Shown here: positions 7,041 through 12,162 of the stretch, one piece after another
Position numbering within the stretch: the first letter of the stretch is position 1
How the letters are laid out: each line of letters begins with the position of its first letter
DNA from: Bacteroidales bacterium UBA1199
GTDB taxonomy: Bacteria; Bacteroidota; Bacteroidia; Bacteroidales; UBA932
DNA length: 12,162 bases
Direction: 5' to 3'
Assembly (NCBI GenBank): GCA_002309795.1
Contig: DBXZ01000012.1
Coordinates: 25,919-38,080 of the forward strand
Notes under the pieces: model-generated
Told to the model about the DNA's origin: nothing
Database searches by the model: none
What the model saw: the letters and a program-made list of their open reading frames with translations, nothing else
Program-made: the position numbers and the translations under genes

Positions 7041-7042
7041 GC

Positions 7043-8158
7043 CTACTTCAGCTGGCGGCGGACGTTGTAGTAGCTCTGGCGGGAACCGAATCCGGAGGCG
7101 GCGATCAGATCGCCCACCGAGATATCCGGCTGCTCCACTTTGAGCTGGGCGGCGTGGGCCAGGCGGCAGCGGTTCACATAGACGAAGAATCCGCCGAGGC
7201 AGTCACTCATCACAGCCGACACATAGGTACGGTTGACACCGATCATTTTTGAAAGGCTGGCCAGCGTGAGGTGGCTGTCCAGGTATGCTTTGTCCTCTTC
7301 CACGCACTTGCGAATGGCCTTAACGATTGCCTTTTGGCGCGCGGGTGAGAGAAGCGTCACCTCCGGCGCCTGTTCTTCCTCAAGCGGGTTGGAGGTCAGC
7401 ACGGGCTTCGGCATGGGTTTCTGCTGTGCTTCCAGCTGTTCCACGGTCAGGTTGCGGTGCGGGGCGAGGATGCCGATCAGGAAGACGATGCTCAACGCGG
7501 AGAGCAGCAGCAAACCGATGGAAATCGTGAAAGTCGATCCGATCAGGGTGCTGGCCCAGCTCACCAGAAGGTGGATGATCGGCACCCAGATGGCACCCTT
7601 CGCCAGTTTGACGGGGAAGTCTTCCGGGTTGGAGTAGTTCTCCTGTGCGGTGCTGCGCAGTGCTCGTGCAACCATCCGAAGTGCCAGGATATAACTGATT
7701 GTATAGAAAAACGCCAGCGTACCGGCCACGGAGAAGTAGATTCGTCCGAAGAAACCGGAAAGATGTTCACCCGGCAAAACCGCCATCAGGTGGGCGAACA
7801 GCAGCATCAGAATAAACGTGACGACCAGGACGGAGACCGGTTTGCGCCACCAGCTGACCTTCAAAACCTGACCGAAATAGCTGAACAGCATCAGTGCACA
7901 GAGTGCCGGGGAGCCCAGAATCAGCATCATTCGCACCAGCAGGATGTAGTCCGGATTGTTGGGAGAGAAAACGGCCGGCAGAAGGAACAGATTGCAGAGG
8001 TAGCAGAAAACGATAGACCTCCAGCCCGGGTAATAGTAGTTCGCATGGCGCGCATAGGGTTCGCACTTGTGTCCCCAACGCACCAAGGCCACAAACACGC
8101 TGACGGCCAGATAGAAAGTCAGCGCAAAGCTGAAAAACAGGTCTTGAAATGAAAACAT
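7043..8158 (-). CDS. Seven-TM membrane protein with C-terminal AraC-type HTH
   Basis: A 371-aa protein. Seven hydrophobic segments lie at about 5-27, 47-64, 71-95, 106-129, 140-163, 188-206 and 209-232, followed by a charged linker rich in Pro, Gln and Glu (235-270) and an AraC/HTH_18 DNA-binding domain. Its two helix-turn-helices are at about 298-318 (TLASLSKMIGVNRTYVSAVM) and 346-366 (ISVGDLIAASGFGSRQSYY). This is the layout of membrane-anchored AraC-type regulators common in Bacteroidetes, thought to act on DNA from the membrane in response to an envelope signal. The protein ends soon after the second HTH, as in many relatives. It is the last gene of the minus-strand cluster, 63 bp after the LuxR-type gene, and has promoter-like boxes and an inverted repeat at its start, so it may be separately controlled. 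Its stop is convergent with the two-component operon. Confidence 0.9.
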   Translation of the reverse strand: MFSFQDLFFSFALTFYLAVSVFVALVRWGHKCEPYARHANYYYPGWRSIVFCYLCNLFLLPAVFSPNNPDYILLVRMMLILGSPALCALMLFSYFGQVLKVSWWRKPVSVLVVTFILMLLFAHLMAVLPGEHLSGFFGRIYFSVAGTLAFFYTISYILALRMVARALRSTAQENYSNPEDFPVKLAKGAIWVPIIHLLVSWASTLIGSTFTISIGLLLLSALSIVFLIGILAPHRNLTVEQLEAQQKPMPKPVLTSNPLEEEQAPEVTLLSPARQKAIVKAIRKCVEEDKAYLDSHLTLASLSKMIGVNRTYVSAVMSDCLGGFFVYVNRCRLAHAAQLKVEQPDISVGDLIAASGFGSRQSYYNVRRQLK

Positions 8159-8195
8159 ACCCGAAATCCGTTACCGGGACACAAATTTCGGGTAT
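8157..8195 (-). promoter_or_regulatory. 11-bp inverted repeat overlapping the AraC-type gene's start codon
   Basis: ATACCCGAAAT (8157-8167) and ATTTCGGGTAT (8185-8195) are perfect inverted copies with a 17-bp spacer. One arm contains the first two bases of the ATG at 8158; the other overlaps the proposed -7 box. The position suits an operator for autoregulation. If transcription starts upstream of the repeat, the RNA hairpin would instead hide the start codon. Confidence 0.55.
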
Positions 8196-8213
8196 TCTGC
8201 GGAAAAATCCAAA
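8182..8213 (-). promoter_or_regulatory. Candidate promoter of the AraC-type gene
   Basis: On the minus strand a TTTG (8213-8210) is followed after 20 bp by GAAATTTG (8189-8182), close to the Bacteroidetes pattern TTTG, 19-21 bp, TAnnTTTG, with one mismatch in the TA. The transcript would start near 8176, about 18 nt before the ATG. Confidence 0.4.
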
Positions 8214-8221
8214 TGGCCAGA

Positions 8222-8440
8222 TTAGATGATGCCGGATTCCAGGGCCTGGCGCACCATTTGGGCGGTGTTTTCTGCGTTGAATTTGGCCAGCAGGCGCTTG
8301 CGGTACCATTTGATGGTTTCCGGACTCAGCGAGAGTTTCTGCGCGATCTGCTGCGAAGTGAGCCCCTGGGAGAGCAGGCGGAGAATGTCCTGTTCGCGGG
8401 TGGTAATCTCTTTGGAGAAGTCTGTTTGACTGTAATTCAT
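8222..8440 (-). CDS. Stand-alone LuxR-type HTH protein
   Basis: A 72-aa protein that is almost only a LuxR/GerE DNA-binding domain: ITTREQDILRLLSQGLTSQQ, then IAQKLSLSPETIKWYRKRLL and KFNAENTAQMVRQAL. There is no receiver or ligand-binding domain. I chose ATG at 8440 over an in-frame TTG at 8452, since a -7-like GAACTTTG on the minus strand (8457-8450) overlaps the latter. The gene lies 20 bp after the SLT-type gene, so it can be read from the envelope operon, from its own promoter, or both. Small LuxR-only proteins can act as constitutive regulators or partner with a larger regulator; which applies here is not visible. Its HTH differs clearly from that of the response regulator at 6265, so it is not a recent copy of that domain. 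Confidence 0.85.
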   Translation of the reverse strand: MNYSQTDFSKEITTREQDILRLLSQGLTSQQIAQKLSLSPETIKWYRKRLLAKFNAENTAQMVRQALESGII

Positions 8441-8460
8441 ATTGCTCCGCAAAGTTCGTG

Positions 8461-9168
8461 CTACTGCGCTTGAAAATCACCACCCTTTCGGGTAGAAATA
8501 CGCTTGTAATGCTTCCATGCCAGCGTTGAGTAGCAGTAGCGGCGGGTATGGCGGGTTGGTATCAGCTTGTAATGGAATGTCTTTTCAGCGGCGGCAATCC
8601 GCAGCCGGTCCAGGTCGCCGTATCCCGCTGCAGGCCAGGGGCATCCCCGGTTGTAGGCAGCGGCAGCCAGGCGCACCTGTTCTTCGACGGGAAGGGTCTC
8701 CAGCCCGTCCTGAATCCGGTTCCCGTTCTTGTCGAAGGAGCCGTAAGCCTGATAGAGCAGGCGCATGAAAACGCCCACGTAAATCACCTGCCACTCCTCT
8801 TTCATCAGGCGCGAGATGCGGATCCGGCGGGCGGTGGCGTTGTCGGCCGTATCGAACCAGAGTTCATACTTCCGAGCCAGTCCGCTGCGCATCCAGGCCT
8901 TCTCCAGGTTCTCAATGAACGAAGGTTTCATCTGGAAGAGGCCGATCGAATAGTCCGGGCCGCCGCCCGTCGTGATATAGGTGCCGTAGACCGCGGCGGT
9001 TTCGGCCAGGTCCTGCAGGCGCGTATAGCGCTCCATCTCCGGCCAGATGACGGACTCCGCAATGAGCGGATCCACGTCGAACTCGCGCCAGGTATCATGC
9101 CAGACAGCGCCCCCGGTCGAGGGCGCTGTCAGCAGGATTATCAGCGATATTACAGCTTGTAGGTGCAA
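8461..9168 (-). CDS. Exported SLT/lysozyme-fold protein (putative lytic transglycosylase)
   Basis: A 235-aa protein with a signal peptide (VISLIILLTAPSTGGA, cleavage near residue 21). The lysozyme-like core shows VDPLIAESVIWPEMERY (32-48, Glu44 the likely catalytic acid), SIGLFQMKPSF (74-84) and AAAYNRG (169-175), the three blocks of SLT-type enzymes. It should cleave or bind peptidoglycan in the periplasm. A loop at 146-157 (DKNGNRIQDGLE) resembles a calcium-binding EF-hand or TSP3 loop. The start is uncertain: no ATG is available, and TTG at 9168 gives a standard signal peptide, while GTG at 9216 would add 16 unlikely residues. From TTG the gene overlaps the end of the upstream gene by 19 nt, suggesting coupled translation. 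It is followed after 20 bp by the LuxR-type gene. Confidence 0.8.
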   Translation of the reverse strand: MHLQAVISLIILLTAPSTGGAVWHDTWREFDVDPLIAESVIWPEMERYTRLQDLAETAAVYGTYITTGGGPDYSIGLFQMKPSFIENLEKAWMRSGLARKYELWFDTADNATARRIRISRLMKEEWQVIYVGVFMRLLYQAYGSFDKNGNRIQDGLETLPVEEQVRLAAAAYNRGCPWPAAGYGDLDRLRIAAAEKTFHYKLIPTRHTRRYCYSTLAWKHYKRISTRKGGDFQAQ

Positions 9169-11021
9169 AGGATGAGCTGGTATTTGCCGTCCTCGGTGGT
9201 GGTGGCATAGATCCACTGGATCTTGTCGGGATAGGCCTTCCAGGCGTGCGGCTGGAAAATCTCATCGCCTTCAGGGAGCGCAATATAACCGCCTTCCCCA
9301 TTGAAGGTTACGGTACGCTTGCCGTCGCGGGAAGTCCAGGAATTGCCGGCTGCCGCAGCGCCCCGCTTCATCTCGTTCAGCTCTTTGAGCCGTTCGTCGG
9401 AGAGTTTGGTCCAGACGCCGCCGTTGAACTGGAAGACGCCCTCATCGCTGGAAGCAAAGACATACTTGCCGGCGGCAATCTCGTCGAAGTGCGCCGCACC
9501 GAATACGGAGAACTCCGGGAACCATGCGTGGCCGTAGGAGCCGGGCACCTTGGAGAGCGGGAGCTCGCGCACGACCTCCTCGTTGTACATGGGCGGATAG
9601 TCGCACGGAAATTCACTGTAGGCCTCCTCCAGAATATTGCCCGCCGTTATCACGGCATTGAGCGGCATGCGCCAGAGAGCGCATTCGGGGATGATCTCAT
9701 CGGCAACGGCCTTTCGGTTGATCTTAATCAGTTCGGAGAGGTTCTCTTTCATCTTGTCGAAACGCTTCTGGACATCGGCGGCCCAGACTTTGGCTGCACG
9801 CACGCGGTAGCTCTTGATCAGCTCCTGAGCCTGGATGTAGAGCGGATTATAAACGGCCGGATCGTCGGTTGCGTAGATCTGCTCCTTGAGGGCGAGCAGC
9901 TTCTTGCGGTCTGCGTTGGAGAACTTGACGCGCGAGTCTTCTTCGGTGACTTCCAAAAGCTTCTGGGTGTCGGAGAAGTACTTGGTCATCTTCTGTTCCA
10001 TTTCCATGATGGGTTTCGCATTGTCCATGGCCTTCATCAGGTTGCCCATGCCGCCGCCCATATTGCTCATGCTGCTGGCGCTCATAGAGGCCTCCATGGT
10101 CTCTTTGCGCATTCGTTTTTCAAAAGCATCTGCGGCCTTCTTGAAGGAAGGATCCTTGGCAGCCTGGGCCTTCTGGTATGCCTTCACCCTTGCGTTGAGC
10201 GCCGTCATTTCGGGGCATTCCTTTTGCGACCTGGAGTTCATCTGCGCGCGGGAAGCGGACTTCAGGTCGGCCGCAGTTACGCCCATATACTTTTGGATAT
10301 CAGCGTTATTGCGATCGTAGACGACATCCAGGGCGGAAGTTGCCCGCTGGCCCATCATAGCGGCAGCTTCGTCTTCAGACATCCCTTCATACTTGGAAGC
10401 CATCTTCTCGATGTCATCCACGTTGAAGTCGCCCAGCAGGGCCTTGGTCATCTTCTCCTGCAGACGGTCCTTCTCTGCCTGGGGCAGGTTCTCGTCCTGA
10501 AGCATTTGGATTTCCGCCTCGGTCAGGCCGAAGAGGTCGCTGAGCATCTTGTTGCTCTTCTTGCGCCACATCAGGGTCTCCTCGTCCTCGCAGGTGGTGT
10601 CTTCGTTGAGTTCCTCCGCACGGAGGGTTACCGCTTTGATGGCCTTGTAGTAGGCAATCTGCTTCTCCTCGGTGGGATTGGCCAGTTCAGCGGGATCCGG
10701 CACGGGCGGGAGTTCGTTCATCAGCGGAATGGGGAACTTGGCGGTGGAAGGGGTCACGGGGCCGTCCCAACCGAAGGTGCTGGCCTTCTTGGGCGGAAGC
10801 GCCTGTTCGCCGGTGACTGCGGTGACGTTGCCCGGATCTGATTCGTCCGAAGTTGCGGAAACGGCCTGTTTGGCCTCTTCCGGCAGCACGCCCTTGAGCG
10901 ATTCGCCCAGCTTGCCGCCGAGGTTCTGGGTCTTCTCTTTCAGTTTGCCCAGGAAGCCCTGAGCCTGGACCGGTGCCGCCGCCAGCGACAGCATCGCAAT
11001 GAGAATCAATACTCTTTTCAT
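9150..11021 (-). CDS. Large exported protein of unknown function
   Basis: A 623-aa protein with a Sec signal peptide (MKRVLILIAMLSLAAAPVQA, cleavage after AQA near residue 20-21) and no lipobox. After a Gly/Lys-rich stretch and a Pro-rich linker (about 75-115) comes a long mostly helical, charged region (about 115-460) that contains a Met-rich segment near 307-343 with ten Met in 36 residues. The last part (about 490-623) is Trp/Tyr/Gly-rich and beta-prone, for example YVFASSDEGVFQFNGGVW and GGYIALPEG. I do not recognise a family. It starts 4 nt after the OmpA-family gene's stop and overlaps the SLT-type gene at its end, so it is the middle gene of an envelope operon. It most likely works in the periplasm with those two; whether as scaffold, cargo or enzyme is open. 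Confidence 0.85.
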   Translation of the reverse strand: MKRVLILIAMLSLAAAPVQAQGFLGKLKEKTQNLGGKLGESLKGVLPEEAKQAVSATSDESDPGNVTAVTGEQALPPKKASTFGWDGPVTPSTAKFPIPLMNELPPVPDPAELANPTEEKQIAYYKAIKAVTLRAEELNEDTTCEDEETLMWRKKSNKMLSDLFGLTEAEIQMLQDENLPQAEKDRLQEKMTKALLGDFNVDDIEKMASKYEGMSEDEAAAMMGQRATSALDVVYDRNNADIQKYMGVTAADLKSASRAQMNSRSQKECPEMTALNARVKAYQKAQAAKDPSFKKAADAFEKRMRKETMEASMSASSMSNMGGGMGNLMKAMDNAKPIMEMEQKMTKYFSDTQKLLEVTEEDSRVKFSNADRKKLLALKEQIYATDDPAVYNPLYIQAQELIKSYRVRAAKVWAADVQKRFDKMKENLSELIKINRKAVADEIIPECALWRMPLNAVITAGNILEEAYSEFPCDYPPMYNEEVVRELPLSKVPGSYGHAWFPEFSVFGAAHFDEIAAGKYVFASSDEGVFQFNGGVWTKLSDERLKELNEMKRGAAAAGNSWTSRDGKRTVTFNGEGGYIALPEGDEIFQPHAWKAYPDKIQWIYATTTEDGKYQLILCTYKL

Positions 11022-11025
11022 ATCG

Positions 11026-12162
11026 TTACTTCTTTACAAATTCAACACGACGGTTCTTTGCACGACCTTCGTCGGTCTTGTTGTCGGCAATCGGGCTGTG
11101 CGAACCCTTACCTACCGCGGTGAGGCGCGCGGAAGCGATGCCCTGGTCCACCAGCGCAGCCACGATGGCCTCCGCACGCTGCTGGCTGAGCGGGTCGTTC
11201 ACCTTGTCGGAGCCGGAGGCGTCGCAGTGTCCCTGAACCTCGAATTCCAGTCCCGGATTCTCCTGCATCAACTTGGCAACACGATTGATTTCGACCATCG
11301 ATTCGGGTTTGAGATCGGCCTTGCCCAACTCGAAGGTGATGGCGTAGGTCACAATCTTGCCGTCAGTCATCAGGCGGTCATAGAGCGGCACGGCACCCTG
11401 GGCCAGGCGGACATTGCTCAGCGAGTTGTATTTATACTGTCCGCCGTTACTGAACCGCAGACTGGTGGGCTTCTTCATACTGGGAATGTTGATCACGCGC
11501 GAGCCGTTGATATAGCCCTTGAATGCACGCTTGTTGAAGGAGTAGGCAAAGTGGTTCCATTCACCCAGTTTCAACAGGGATTTGAGCGTGCCGTCTTCAC
11601 CCACGTGAATCCCTTTCTCGCCACGGACAGGATTACCGCTGGGGTTATACATCTCCCAGTCCAGCACGCTGCCGCCGTCGCCGGAGCGGAACCAGTATCT
11701 GATACTACCGACCACTTCTTCTTTCGGCGCGAGAAACTCTACATAGAAAGTATGTTCGCCCACCTCGTTGTCGCCCAGTTCGTCGGCATCGTTTACAAAG
11801 AGGTCGAACTCAAGCGTGAAGACATCGGGAAGATAGTCATCCTCTTTCATCAGGGGCTTGATAGATGCAGCCCCGTCATCCGTAAAACCGATGCACTTGC
11901 GGCCTGCGATGGTAACGGTCTCCGCATAACCGGAGAGAAGGTCCCATCGGAGGGGGAATTCACCAATCTTCTCGTGCTCGAAGTTGTCTTCGAAGAAGAT
12001 CTCGTCGCCCGGCACGAAGTCGCTCTTGGCATAGGCGGTTTCAATCTGCTTCCTGGGTTTGGCCGGAGCGGCCTTGGGTTCCGGAGCGGGCTTCTTCACC
12101 TCGGCAGCGCCGCCGGGCTTCTTGGCCCCGCATTCGTCGCAGAACTTGCCGGTGTTGCCCTC
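11026..12162 (-). CDS. OmpA-family protein with zinc-ribbon-like N-terminal part (5' end cut by window)
   Basis: The frame stays open to the window edge, so the start is missing; 378 residues are visible (numbered from the edge). First comes KFCDECGAKKPGG with Cys8 and Cys11, the second half of a typical zinc ribbon, then a Lys/Pro/Ala-rich linker (about 22-38). Residues about 50-245 look like a concanavalin/LamG-type beta-sandwich (EIFFEDNFEHEKIG, GEWNHFAYSFNKRAFKGYIN). The C-terminal OmpA domain (about 269-378) has ITFELGKADLKPES, GHCDASGS, LSQQRAEAIV and KNRRVEF. Asp314 and Arg329 stand 15 residues apart like the two peptidoglycan-binding residues of E. coli OmpA, although the usual GHTD reads GHCD. 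A GTG at 12099 is in frame but would cut the CxxC motif off and is probably not the start. It leads the operon seen here and would anchor its products to peptidoglycan. Confidence 0.9.
   Translation of the reverse strand, partial: EGNTGKFCDECGAKKPGGAAEVKKPAPEPKAAPAKPRKQIETAYAKSDFVPGDEIFFEDNFEHEKIGEFPLRWDLLSGYAETVTIAGRKCIGFTDDGAASIKPLMKEDDYLPDVFTLEFDLFVNDADELGDNEVGEHTFYVEFLAPKEEVVGSIRYWFRSGDGGSVLDWEMYNPSGNPVRGEKGIHVGEDGTLKSLLKLGEWNHFAYSFNKRAFKGYINGSRVINIPSMKKPTSLRFSNGGQYKYNSLSNVRLAQGAVPLYDRLMTDGKIVTYAITFELGKADLKPESMVEINRVAKLMQENPGLEFEVQGHCDASGSDKVNDPLSQQRAEAIVAALVDQGIASARLTAVGKGSHSPIADNKTDEGRAKNRRVEFVKK

Noticed and set aside
6922..7042. Terminator between the convergent response regulator and AraC-type genes
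   Set aside because: I looked for a hairpin with T tract on both strands and found only weak, long-loop pairings.
8486..8494. Another TTTCGGGTA copy like the arms of the repeat at 8157-8195
   Set aside because: It lies inside the coding end of the SLT-type gene, is only 9 bp and has no inverted partner nearby.
9246..10841. Long plus-strand open frame (531 codons) opposite the unknown exported protein
   Set aside because: The minus-strand gene has a clean signal peptide, fits the operon spacing and continues past both ends. The plus-strand translation has no recognisable domain and looks like a GC-rich shadow frame.

Overview
The window looks like Bacteroidales chromosome from a GC-rich lineage (Alistipes/Rikenellaceae-like is a guess from GC content and gene style). 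Three things support this: lipoproteins and a Reg_prop-propeller sensor kinase of Bacteroidetes type, -7 promoter boxes of the form TAnnTTTG instead of sigma70 boxes, and a tRNA whose CCA end is not encoded. I see no insertion sequence, CRISPR array or intact phage gene.

Region 1 (1-1791): the 3' end of a tRNA and its terminator, then an intergenic stretch with two tandem palindromes. Next comes a minus-strand pair: an S41-family lipoprotein protease resembling nisin-resistance proteins, followed by a short YdeI/OmdA-like protein. Both families have been linked to resistance against antimicrobial peptides. A second pair of tandem palindromes lies upstream of this pair.

Region 2 (1792-7042): a minus-strand lipoprotein of unknown function is divergent from a plus-strand two-component system. 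The system is a secreted-propeller histidine kinase (944 aa) whose stop codon overlaps the start of a NarL/LuxR-type response regulator (ATGA). The divergent intergenic region has -7 boxes facing both ways and a TTGTGG/CCACAA palindrome, so the lipoprotein gene is a plausible target. A 29-codon fragment resembling a Bro-N/DinD motif lies between the response regulator and the next, convergent gene.

Region 3 (7043-12162): five minus-strand genes with tight spacing. They are, in transcription order, an OmpA-family protein with an N-terminal CxxC zinc-ribbon-like part (cut by the window edge), a large exported protein of unknown function with a Met-rich segment, an SLT/lysozyme-fold protein, a stand-alone LuxR-type HTH protein of 72 aa, and a seven-TM AraC-family regulator. 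The first four look like one transcription unit. The last has its own promoter-like sequence and an 11-bp inverted repeat over its start codon. I read this as a cell-envelope (peptidoglycan) module with two regulators at its end. Its biological role is not evident from the sequence and it is the best candidate here for an undescribed system.
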